Both the position numbers and the translations under genes were made by a program. This document shows, piece after piece, positions 17,640 to 25,576 of a stretch of DNA of 48,582 nt (positions are counted from its first letter, which is position 1; each line of letters begins with the position of its first letter). Location: contig JAGQZV010000004.1 of the NCBI GenBank assembly GCA_020435295.1, positions 1 to 48,582 on the forward strand, in the 5' to 3' direction. Below the pieces are notes generated by a model, which made no database searches, was not told the origin of the DNA, and saw only the letters and a list, made by a program, of their open reading frames with translations. This stretch comes from Bdellovibrionales bacterium (GTDB taxonomy: Bacteria > Bdellovibrionota > FAC87 > UBA2466 > JACKAF01).

Positions 17640-18134
17640 TTAAGCCTTCTTGTGGAAGTTCTCCTTTATTGCGTCGTAAGTCGCCAATAGATGCTGAGGC
17701 AACGACTTGGTTTCCGATAGTACTGGCATGAAATTCGTATCCCCATTCCACCGGGGAACCACGTGCAGGTGCAGGTGTGCGGGAATACCGGCACCGGCTG
17801 CTCGCCCTTGGTTGAGGCCGACGTTAAAACCATCCGGATGGAACGCCCGTTCAAGAGCGTCCATGGCGGCAGAGGCGCCCTCCATTAGCGCATGCAGTAC
17901 GCTGGCATGGAGGTCCGTAAGCGCGGCCTTGTGTTCTAGGGGAATGATCATAAGGTGGCCGCTGTTGTACGGGTATTTATTTAGGACTGTGTAGACTGCC
18001 TTGCCTTGGTCCACTATGAGGGCCTCGCGGGGATTTGCTTTGCTTGGCAGTTCACAGAATACACAGCTGTCGTTTTTTTCTTCCGGCTGCAGGTATTCCA
18101 TGCGCCAGGGCGCCCATAAGACTTTCTTGCTCAT
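17640..18134 (-). CDS. HIT-family nucleotide hydrolase/phosphorylase
   Basis: This encodes 164 residues. The HIT motif HLHLHVVPRW (His-x-His-x-His) lies near residue 125. The N-terminal WAPWRMEYL and CVFCELP, with its CxxC zinc half-site, match the Ap4A hydrolase/phosphorylase-like branch of HIT proteins. NSGHLMIIPLEH is also characteristic. It likely cleaves dinucleoside polyphosphates in the cytoplasm; the exact substrate is not readable. First gene of the HIT-LapA-phosphatase run. Confidence 0.9.
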   Translation of the reverse strand: MSKKVLWAPWRMEYLQPEEKNDSCVFCELPSKANPREALIVDQGKAVYTVLNKYPYNSGHLMIIPLEHKAALTDLHASVLHALMEGASAAMDALERAFHPDGFNVGLNQGRAAGAGIPAHLHLHVVPRWNGDTNFMPVLSETKSLPQHLLATYDAIKENFHKKA

Positions 18135-18197
18135 AAGAGTTTCCCGACTACTTATCGGAATCCTGAAGAAATAGGGGTAACGCGGCGGGTTAATAGC

Positions 18198-19469
18198 TTA
18201 GTAGGCGTAGTCTTTCCACTCCCCGGGGAGTTTGTGGTAGGTGACTGCGGTGTGTTGGTTTGGAGAATATTTTTCTAGAAGGCCGGCATCGATTAGGTCC
18301 TGGCGGAATTTTCGGTTGTCGTGGTTGAAGTTCTGAACTTCCCCAGAGCTATTCACGAAGTTCTTGTTATCAAACGGGTGCCAAGAAAAGGCGTCATCCT
18401 GTCCCCAGAGTTCCCCGTAGGCGATGATGTTCGGGTAGTAGTCTCTAAACGGTCGTCCCGCATCTTTGTGGCAGCGGTTGCAAAACTCTTCGTTCACTTC
18501 AAACATGCCCGCGTCGTAGTTCTTTGGAACAATGGAGAATTCTGCCTGCGTTGAGGGCGCAAAGGTTTTAAGAGCCCCGCTTTCTTTCCACGAGTAGAAG
18601 CGAGCGGATTCAAAAACGGTATCCATTAAAAGTTCCTTGAGGATTGAGTTGTCGTCCAACGCGGGAATGTAGTCCATGGCCCCTTTCACCGCAGGGAATG
18701 AACCGGCAAAATGGGTGTTAGAAAGAGTAAACGGCGTGAGGGTGTTTGGATTTCTTAAATGTGAGATCAGGCTGGAGAGGGACGCGGAGCTACGCCACTC
18801 AGGTTTTTCGAGGCGCTTAGTTTCCAGAGCGTCGGCCAACTTGTCTGCGTACGGGAAGGGCCGATAGATATCCACCGTCCAGGTATCTAACTCGCGAATC
18901 CGGGTACGGATTTCGAACGGGTACCAGACACCTTTCTCGTCGATCATAAAGAGGATTTCTCCGAGTAGTGTTCCTTTGGGAAACATCCACTCTATGCGAT
19001 GGGTAATGTAGTTGGGTTCGCGCTTCCACCATACCACGGGCAGGGGCTTGCCGTTCTGTTTGGGTACGCGCCAAAAGTCTACGACGAAGGTATTGGTAGG
19101 AGAATCAGGCATCCCGACTCGTCCGAAGGGAAAATGAAATTGCCCTTTGCGCACGAAGGCTTGAGCGTGCCCGCCAGGAACGGCCAGGTCGATTAGCCCA
19201 TGGTCGATGGTGTTGGGGCGAAAACCAATCGGCAATTGGTTGTTGTCTCCAAACGAGTCCTGGTAGCCCGGGATGATAGAAAGAGCGTCGTACCACAGTG
19301 TGTTTTCGCTGGTTAGAATCTCCTGTAAAGCAGGATTAAATACCCTTGGAAAGCGCTGACGAAGCTCGGCGAGGCGCTCGGCCGGCATGATATCAACGAG
19401 GCGTTTGGCGTGTGCGTAAGGACTCAACAAAGTACAAAAGACACCTGCCCAGAAAACAAAAGTTTTCAT
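18198..19469 (-). CDS. Exported protein with a single CXXCH haem-binding motif
   Basis: This encodes 423 residues. The signal peptide is MKTFVFWAGVFCTLLSPYAHA. The mature protein is rich in aromatic residues and has one cytochrome c motif, C330-N-R-C333-H334, in EEFCNRCHKDAGRPF. A possible axial Met is not obvious. No other family motif is recognised. The position suggests a periplasmic haem protein or a protein with a degenerate cytochrome segment. It is one of three exported proteins in the window that carry exactly one CXXCH. Confidence 0.72.
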   Translation of the reverse strand: MKTFVFWAGVFCTLLSPYAHAKRLVDIMPAERLAELRQRFPRVFNPALQEILTSENTLWYDALSIIPGYQDSFGDNNQLPIGFRPNTIDHGLIDLAVPGGHAQAFVRKGQFHFPFGRVGMPDSPTNTFVVDFWRVPKQNGKPLPVVWWKREPNYITHRIEWMFPKGTLLGEILFMIDEKGVWYPFEIRTRIRELDTWTVDIYRPFPYADKLADALETKRLEKPEWRSSASLSSLISHLRNPNTLTPFTLSNTHFAGSFPAVKGAMDYIPALDDNSILKELLMDTVFESARFYSWKESGALKTFAPSTQAEFSIVPKNYDAGMFEVNEEFCNRCHKDAGRPFRDYYPNIIAYGELWGQDDAFSWHPFDNKNFVNSSGEVQNFNHDNRKFRQDLIDAGLLEKYSPNQHTAVTYHKLPGEWKDYAY

Positions 19470-19607
19470 GATTAGCCCCGTGGTTGGTGGTGTGCCAATA
19501 GATCTTGCCCATTAGAATTAGTTTACGGTGGGGGCAAGGTTGCGGGAGTAATTAGCGAGATCTTAGCTTAACGGGAGTTAACGCGATGGCGCCATGCGGC
19601 GTGTGTG

Positions 19608-20801
19608 TTACTGCACGTAGATGGGGTTATAGAAGGTAAATGGTATCCATTCGTCCACCAGCAGGGAAAAACGGCTGTGGATCTTGGCCCAAACCTCTAC
19701 GCGGTAGGTACCTGGTTCGGTAATCCGATTGGAACTGGCGGTCTCACGCCCGTTGCGAAGCAACTTTACGTTCAGCGGGTACGGAAACCCATCGGGCGTT
19801 TGCACCTCGGAAACGCATCCCCCGTCCGAGAGGGGAATTTCTTCGCCGCAATGGGCCACCTTATCCCCACAGCGTAGGGTCCAGTTACTATTCTGGAACG
19901 GGTACAGGTAATCAAAGACCATGGCGACTCGACCCTTTTGGATTTGTTCATAGGTTTGGCGCTTACGCTCGTCGTACGTGTCGGCCCGTGGTCGATCGAG
20001 GAACACGATGTTGCTCGCTAGCTTGAAGGTTTCCCGGTATGTTGGCCACAATACTTGCACGTTCTTGCTGAGTTGTACATTTTCATGGGTGTCCTGCGCC
20101 AACAGGCCTACATGATTTTTCGATACACTATTCATGTTGTCCCAAATCTGGAAATTTTTCGGGTTTACTTTCAGCAGACGGAGCATGGATACGAATTCGT
20201 TTAACGGGTAGAGGAGCAACGTCACGAAACTACTTCCCCAGTCAGTATTGAGCTGTTCGCGCCACACACTGTCCAGATTGATGACTTCCACGCCTTTGGC
20301 AAACAGATCCAGTCTCTCCCACGGGCGTTTCACGTTGGTGGGGTGGGCGATTACCTGAAAAGTTCCCTCTGCCATCGGAATCTTCTGAATTAATTGGCGA
20401 AGCGTTTTCTCTTCGATTTCACGATCCGGCGTGTCCGCTGCCGTGGTGTGGGACAAGAAACTTACGGCGTGGCCCATTGGCAGTGAAGCCTCAGTTTCTA
20501 CATAGAGGTCGACCGCTCCATACTGTTTGTCCAGGCGCAGGTGATGGCCTTGAAGCGAGTTGTGATCGGTAACGACGACGAAGTCTAGTGCCGCCTGGTT
20601 GGCAGCCTCAGCGATGTGCTCGAGGGAACCGGTGGCGTCATGGGAGAATTGCGAATGTACATGGTACACACCACGCAGGTAATTTCCGGGCTCGCGCGCG
20701 ATCCTTGTCGGAAAAAGCGAATAGAGTTCAAAACAAAAAAGAACCGGAACAAGCCACCAAAAGACTCTAGGCTGGATCGCAATAAAGGAAATGTGTTTCA
20801 C
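19608..20801 (-). CDS. Exported or membrane-anchored PHP-family metallohydrolase
   Basis: This encodes 397 residues. A hydrophobic N-terminus (FWWLVPVLFCFELYSLF) acts as signal peptide or anchor. The PHP metal ligands are all present in order: HVHSQFSHD, VVTDHNS, a Glu in VETEAS, MGHAV, VIAHPT and DTHE. The last 100 residues form a beta-rich extension (TVEV-type strands ending in YVQ). PHP proteins hydrolyse phosphoesters. Location outside the cytoplasm is unusual for the classical members. It overlaps the GT39-like gene by four bases, so the two probably work on the same envelope glycan or lipid. Confidence 0.85.
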   Translation of the reverse strand: MKHISFIAIQPRVFWWLVPVLFCFELYSLFPTRIAREPGNYLRGVYHVHSQFSHDATGSLEHIAEAANQAALDFVVVTDHNSLQGHHLRLDKQYGAVDLYVETEASLPMGHAVSFLSHTTAADTPDREIEEKTLRQLIQKIPMAEGTFQVIAHPTNVKRPWERLDLFAKGVEVINLDSVWREQLNTDWGSSFVTLLLYPLNEFVSMLRLLKVNPKNFQIWDNMNSVSKNHVGLLAQDTHENVQLSKNVQVLWPTYRETFKLASNIVFLDRPRADTYDERKRQTYEQIQKGRVAMVFDYLYPFQNSNWTLRCGDKVAHCGEEIPLSDGGCVSEVQTPDGFPYPLNVKLLRNGRETASSNRITEPGTYRVEVWAKIHSRFSLLVDEWIPFTFYNPIYVQ

Positions 20802-22272
20802 TTGCTGTACTTCACGATGTCTAGGGTTCCGAATAGTTTGCCCCCGATTACGCTCGAATGTGTCTTTAGCAGTTCTTCACTATTAAAACAGGCAACCCAC
20901 GCGCTGGGGATCGGCTTATTCGTTGCGACAAGGACGGTTGGAAATGTGCAGGGGTCCACCTTTTCGTTGCTAAACTCGCTACTCACGATTGCTTGGGAAA
21001 ATTGGTACGCGGAAAAACCCCTATACCGCAGTCGTGCCGTAAGCGGGCGGCTCAAGCTAAAAACGGGAACATCTGGGTCGAGAGAACTTTCCACGCGATG
21101 TTGAAAATCTGGGTCTTCAAAATAACTCTCCGAACCCTGGCTGTCGCGAGCGATAAATTGCCACGGGGTAGAAGGGTGCACGACACTAAGTGCTGTTGTC
21201 ATCCAGGCTGGTAAAAACATCAGCGCCACAAATCCCCTAACCGCACCCCGGAAGGATGAGCCGTCGATGACCCTTTGGGCCAGGCACCAAAATGCCACAG
21301 AGGCTACGAGTGGCCACAAAGGATCGACATCTTTGGTGAACGCTTTGTAGCCAAACCACAAGGCGGGCAAAATGTACAAGTAGAAGTGTGCGTTGAGCGC
21401 GGGATTTTCAGAGGTGCCGCGCGGCCGTAGCAGTACCCACGGTAAGAGCACCATGGGGGCTGCACCGAGCAGGATCGTTTGCATCCATACATTGGAAAAA
21501 AATCGGGAAAGAGAGAAGCCCTGGCTGGACAGAGCACTGTTCCAGTGTCGAAGAAAAGGCTCGAAATGCAGAAGTTGATTGTAGTGCAGCAGACTGGCAC
21601 AAACTAGGCTTGCGATGAGTAGCTGGCCAGAAAATCCAAGAATCCACGCTTGAAAGCGATAGTGCACCAGTAATAGCACTAGGGTGCAGGGTACGACAAA
21701 GAGCATGGTGTATTGGCTGAGGGTACCAAGTCCTAAAAGACAACCTCCCACCACCCACTGCAACGCGGATACTGGGTTCTTTTTGTAGACTCGACTGACA
21801 GGATCGGCCTCCCAGCTGCTTAAAATGACGTTGACCCGCCGAAGCCATACCAAATACAGCGTCCAGAAAAACACTAAAGGAACTTCCGGCCCCATGTGTA
21901 AGCCGTAGAGCATGATGAGCGGGGTGAACGCAAAAAGAGACAGGACGAATTTGCGTCGTACAAAAGAGCCGAGCACCCAGAGTACGACGAGCCAGCTCAG
22001 GCACGCGGTAAAACGGATGCCAAAGGGGTGATTTCCAAAAATAGAAGTTGAGAAAGCGATCCAATAGGCGACCATTGGCGGGCCATCGAGGTAGCCACTC
22101 TTTAGGTGCTGTGCCCAGTTCCAATAGTAAACTTCGTCATTCGTGAGCGGGACCCACGGAGAAAGCACAAGGTGCAAAACGGTAATGAGAAAAATGAGAA
22201 GCAGGTAGCCTTGGCTAGAGAGCGCGATCGTCCAATGAGAGGACAGGTCTTCGTGCTGCGAGAGCTTCGTCA
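20798..22272 (-). CDS. GT39-like (ArnT/PMT-type) membrane glycosyltransferase
   Basis: An integral membrane GT-C enzyme of about 490 residues with ten or more hydrophobic segments. Near the N-terminus, LTNDEVYYWNWAQHLKSGY and LDGPPMVAYW hold the catalytic Asp-Glu and the GYxDxPP motif of lipid-linked sugar transferases. The frame is open to an ATG at 22348, but that would overlap gcvPB by 134 bases with no ribosome site. I use a TTG at 22272 (58-base overlap) as the likelier start; this is uncertain. The C-terminus is a soluble periplasmic domain. The sugar donor and acceptor are unknown. Confidence 0.82.
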
Positions 22273-23708
22273 ACTTTTCCCACGATTGTTTTTGTTGGTG
22301 CGTCGGCAAATGTTTCCTCACCCGATTCAATACGATCGGCGATGTCATTCATTGCAGCAATAAAACGGTCCAAGTCCTGCAAGCTTTCCGTTTCCGTTGG
22401 TTCTATGAGCATCGCTCCGGGCACAACCAAGGGGAAGTATATCGTGGGAGGGTGAAAACCTCTATCCATCAAGGCTTTTGCAATTTGCAGGGTCTTCACG
22501 CCGCCCACCTTAGCTTGTAGCGCATCACTCACAACAAATTCGTGGAAACTGGGGGCGTCGTGGCTAAGCTTAAATCGTTTCGAGAGCTGGTGCTTGAGAT
22601 AGTTCGCGTTAAGAACTGAGGCGCGTGCGATAGCCCGAAGCCCCTCCGCACCATGATGCCGAATATAACAAAGCGCTCGAACCAGCATCCCGAAATTACC
22701 AAATGCCCCTTTTACTTTCCCTATAGATTCCGGCAGGTACTCGACAGAATACTTGGAATCAGTGTGCACCACTCGCGGATTGGGCAGATACGGCGCCAGA
22801 TGTTCTCGCACTGCAACCGGTCCGGCCCCTGGGCCACCACCACCGTGAGGCGTTGAAAACGTCTTATGTAAGTTGAAGTGCATGACGTCGACACCCATAT
22901 GACCCGGCTTTGCCATGCCGACGATAGCGTTCATGTTGGCGCCATCCATGTAGACTTGTGCCCCCACGCTGTGCACGACTTCTGAGATTTCTAGTATGTT
23001 GGTTTCAAAAAGGCCCAGTGTATTGGGATTAGTGATCATGATGGCAGCGATGTCTCGGCCATACTTCTCAACCGCCTCACGAACTGTATCAACGCCAAGT
23101 ACTCCAGTTTTTGAGGAGGGCAGAGTAATGGTTTCATAGCCCGCCAGGGTGCAGGAGGCAGGGTTTGTACCGTGAGCTGTGTCCGGTACAAGCACGTATT
23201 TTCTTCTGCTTCCGTGGTGTTTGTGAAAGGCGTGGACAAGGGCGAGGCCCGTAAACTCTCCCACGGCGCCAGCGGCCGGCTGTGTGGTGCACGCGTCTAG
23301 CCCGGCTATTTCGCAAAGTAGCCGCTCCATCTGATAGATGATTTCAAGCGCTCCTTGGCTCACTTCCGCGGGAGCGTCAGGGTGGATATCGGACAGGCCG
23401 GGCAGGGCGGCCACTTCCTCGTTGATCCGCGGGTTGTATTTCATGGTGCAGGAACCCAGTGGGAACATGCCGGTATCAATAGAGTAGTTCCAACTTGATA
23501 GACGCGTGAAATGTCGAACGACGTCTAGTTCGCCTACTTCCGGCAGTTCGGCAGGGTGTGAACGGCGCAGTGACTTCGGGCTAACCTCTGGGACTTCTAG
23601 GTTGGGCAGTCGGTACCCTTCACGCCCAGACGAAGATCGCTCAAATATCGTGTCTTCGCGCAGAATCAAACCGGTGGTTGCGTGTGAGTGGTAGTCTTTT
23701 TCAGCCAT
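22215..23708 (-). CDS. gcvPB: Glycine dehydrogenase (decarboxylating) subunit 2
   Basis: This is the PLP-bearing half of the two-part P-protein; it decarboxylates glycine and hands the aminomethyl group to GcvH. MHFNLHKTFSTPHGGGGPGAGP carries the PLP lysine. GTNPASCTLAGYET, PNTLGLFE and SYTRQ-region equivalents fit the family. I start at ATG 23708 (MAEKDYHSH) because GAAGG lies eight bases before it and the ATG overlaps the gcvPA stop. The open frame extends to a TTG at 23723. Length 497 residues. The C-terminal end overlaps the glycosyltransferase frame. Confidence 0.95.
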   Translation of the reverse strand: MAEKDYHSHATTGLILREDTIFERSSSGREGYRLPNLEVPEVSPKSLRRSHPAELPEVGELDVVRHFTRLSSWNYSIDTGMFPLGSCTMKYNPRINEEVAALPGLSDIHPDAPAEVSQGALEIIYQMERLLCEIAGLDACTTQPAAGAVGEFTGLALVHAFHKHHGSRRKYVLVPDTAHGTNPASCTLAGYETITLPSSKTGVLGVDTVREAVEKYGRDIAAIMITNPNTLGLFETNILEISEVVHSVGAQVYMDGANMNAIVGMAKPGHMGVDVMHFNLHKTFSTPHGGGGPGAGPVAVREHLAPYLPNPRVVHTDSKYSVEYLPESIGKVKGAFGNFGMLVRALCYIRHHGAEGLRAIARASVLNANYLKHQLSKRFKLSHDAPSFHEFVVSDALQAKVGGVKTLQIAKALMDRGFHPPTIYFPLVVPGAMLIEPTETESLQDLDRFIAAMNDIADRIESGEETFADAPTKTIVGKVDEALAARRPVLSLDDRAL

Positions 23709-25062
23709 GGGATAAACCTTCAATTAGCGTATCGAGGTCGCGCTTTTTGTGCTTCGGGTGCACACAAACCAGGAGAGACTGAGCGAACGTCTCATCACCA
23801 CCCATTTTGGGTTGAAGTGGGATGCCCGCGGCGACACCCCTCTTTAGCAGAGCATCGAAGCGCGCTTTGAGGTTGGGAACTTCAAACACGCCCTCGCGGT
23901 AGTGCAGCGAATTTTTGAACTTTAGCGGGATGCCAACGCCCTCCAGTTCCTTTCGCAAGTATTCAAACAGCGAATGGTTCATGAGGCCAAGCCGCTCGAA
24001 GCCCGTCTTGCCAAGAAAACTTAAGTAAATTGTCGTTCGCAGCGCGATGAGGCCTTGATTGGTGCAAATGTTTGAGGTGGCCTTTTCTCGGCGAATGTGT
24101 TGTTCGCGAGTGGCCATCGTAAGAGTGTAGGCGCGCTGGCCCCGCGCGTCCTGGCTTTCGCCGACGAGTCGCCCGGGCATCTGCCGGGCGAAATCCCTGC
24201 GGGTCGCAAAAAAACCAACGTGTGGCCCCCCAAAAAGCATCGGGGTTCCCAACTGGTGCGCTTCGCCTACTACGACGTCTGCGCCGAGCTTTCCAGCCGG
24301 CTCGAAAATGGATAATGCGGAGAGATCCGGCACGGCGACAATTAGTAGGCAACTGTCTGGGAGTTCGGCTCGCAACGAGGAGAAGTCGTCGACGATTCCA
24401 AAATAGTTGGGCACGGCGACAATTACGGAGCACGGGTTGTGTTCTTTGACCAACTCAACGAGATGGTTGCGGTCAAGTGTGCCGTCAGAGGCCGAAGCAA
24501 TTTCTATTGGTGTCGGTGCGTGGCAGCTAAGGTAAGCGTTGGTAACTTGCTTATAGTCAGGTGGCAAATTTCCCGCTATCAGGGTTTTGCCTTTGGGCTG
24601 ACGCTTCAGCCTCAACGCCATCAGCGCAGCCTCGGCGGTAGCTGTCGCACCGTCGTACATAGAGGCATTGGCGACATCCATTCCGGTGATCCTACAGATC
24701 ATTGTTTGGAACTCAAAAATCGCCTGCAATGTCCCCTGGCTGATCTCTGGCTGGTACGGCGTGTAGCAGGTGAGAAATTCACCGCGCAGCACCAGTTGGT
24801 TGACGATAGCTGGAATAGTATTGTCATAGGTGCCACCTCCCAAGAAATGGCATCTAAGACCAGCGTTCTTGGAGGCAAGGGACCCGAAATATTCCCGAAG
24901 TTCATGTTCACTTAGCGCCCGCGACATGTCTCCGAGATTCAATTTGGCACTTTCGCGGATTTTGGGGGGAATGGACGAAAACAGATCATCCGTACTGGTG
25001 GCACCCAACGTAGAGAGGATGCGTTTTTCTTCTTCGGTAGTTAAAGGGATGAAAGAACTCAT
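23701..25062 (-). CDS. gcvPA: Glycine dehydrogenase (decarboxylating) subunit 1
   Basis: This 453-residue partner of GcvPB forms the alpha2beta2 P-protein typical of the split-P organisation. Family marks are IPLTTEEEKRILSTLG at the start, FLGGGTYDNTIPAIVNQL, FLTCYTPYQPEISQGTLQ and NASMYDGATATAEAA. The Lys of the PLP site is naturally absent from this subunit. It lies 42 bases after gcvH and overlaps gcvPB by eight bases, so expression is coupled. Confidence 0.95.
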   Translation of the reverse strand: MSSFIPLTTEEEKRILSTLGATSTDDLFSSIPPKIRESAKLNLGDMSRALSEHELREYFGSLASKNAGLRCHFLGGGTYDNTIPAIVNQLVLRGEFLTCYTPYQPEISQGTLQAIFEFQTMICRITGMDVANASMYDGATATAEAALMALRLKRQPKGKTLIAGNLPPDYKQVTNAYLSCHAPTPIEIASASDGTLDRNHLVELVKEHNPCSVIVAVPNYFGIVDDFSSLRAELPDSCLLIVAVPDLSALSIFEPAGKLGADVVVGEAHQLGTPMLFGGPHVGFFATRRDFARQMPGRLVGESQDARGQRAYTLTMATREQHIRREKATSNICTNQGLIALRTTIYLSFLGKTGFERLGLMNHSLFEYLRKELEGVGIPLKFKNSLHYREGVFEVPNLKARFDALLKRGVAAGIPLQPKMGGDETFAQSLLVCVHPKHKKRDLDTLIEGLSHG

Positions 25063-25104
25063 AGGCTCCGGCCGTTCTAGCTGAAGAAGCGCGCACTTCG
25101 TTAG

Positions 25105-25491
25105 TTAGTGCCCGCTCTCTTCCACAAATTTTTGGTAGTCCTCAGGAGAAAGAAGTTCTCCCTCTTTAATCTCAGAAACTTTTACTTTGAGCATCCAGGC
25201 TTTTGCATACGGATCTTCGTTTAACCACTCGGGGGAGTCGATAAGAGCTTGGTTCATCTCCAGTATTTCCCCGGAGCACGGTGCATACAAGTCGCTTACT
25301 GCTTTTACCGACTCGACGACTCCAAAGGTCTCGCCCTGTATCAGATTAGATCCCGCACTTGGCAGCTCCACGAACGTGATGTCTCCCAAGGATTGTTGAG
25401 CAAAATCCGTTATGCCGATTACCGCTGTGTCGTTCTCTAGGCGTAGCCATTCGTGCTCTTTGGTATAACGCAGCCCATCTAGTACACTCAT
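25105..25491 (-). CDS. gcvH: Glycine cleavage system H protein
   Basis: A lipoyl carrier of 128 residues that shuttles the aminomethyl group between P, T and L proteins. The lipoylation site is the Lys of ESVKAVSDLYAP. YTKEHEWLRLE at the start and GITDFAQQSLGDI are typical. I start at ATG 25491 (MSVLDGLRY), with AGAGG six bases before. The frame is open to 25506. First gene of gcvH-gcvPA-gcvPB, with its own promoter at 25518-25545. Confidence 0.96.
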   Translation of the reverse strand: MSVLDGLRYTKEHEWLRLENDTAVIGITDFAQQSLGDITFVELPSAGSNLIQGETFGVVESVKAVSDLYAPCSGEILEMNQALIDSPEWLNEDPYAKAWMLKVKVSEIKEGELLSPEDYQKFVEESGH

Positions 25492-25517
25492 ACGCACCTC
25501 TCCCAATAGTCTGCCTT

Positions 25518-25545
25518 AAGATAGAGTAAATGCCTGCTTAGTCAA
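25518..25545 (-). promoter_or_regulatory. Sigma70-type promoter of gcvH-gcvPA-gcvPB
   Basis: The minus strand has TTGACT (25545-25540), a 16-base spacer and TATCTT (25523-25518). The predicted start near 25511 leaves a leader of about 20 bases before the gcvH ATG. That is too short for a glycine riboswitch. Confidence 0.65.
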
Positions 25546-25546
25546 G

Positions 25547-25564
25547 AAAAACGCCGCTTTGGCG
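25547..25564 (-). terminator. Weak intrinsic terminator after the 734-residue CXXCH gene
   Basis: Minus strand CGCC-AAAGC-GGCG followed by TTTTT, 13 bases past the TAG at 25577. The stem is only four GC pairs, so read-through into gcvH is possible. The T-run ends just before the -35 box of the gcvH promoter. Confidence 0.4.
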
Positions 25565-25576
25565 CCGCACGGATGG

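Noticed and set aside
25492-25576. Glycine riboswitch upstream of gcvH
   Set aside because: The gap is 85 bases, the promoter lies within it, and the remaining leader is about 20 bases, too short for a riboswitch.
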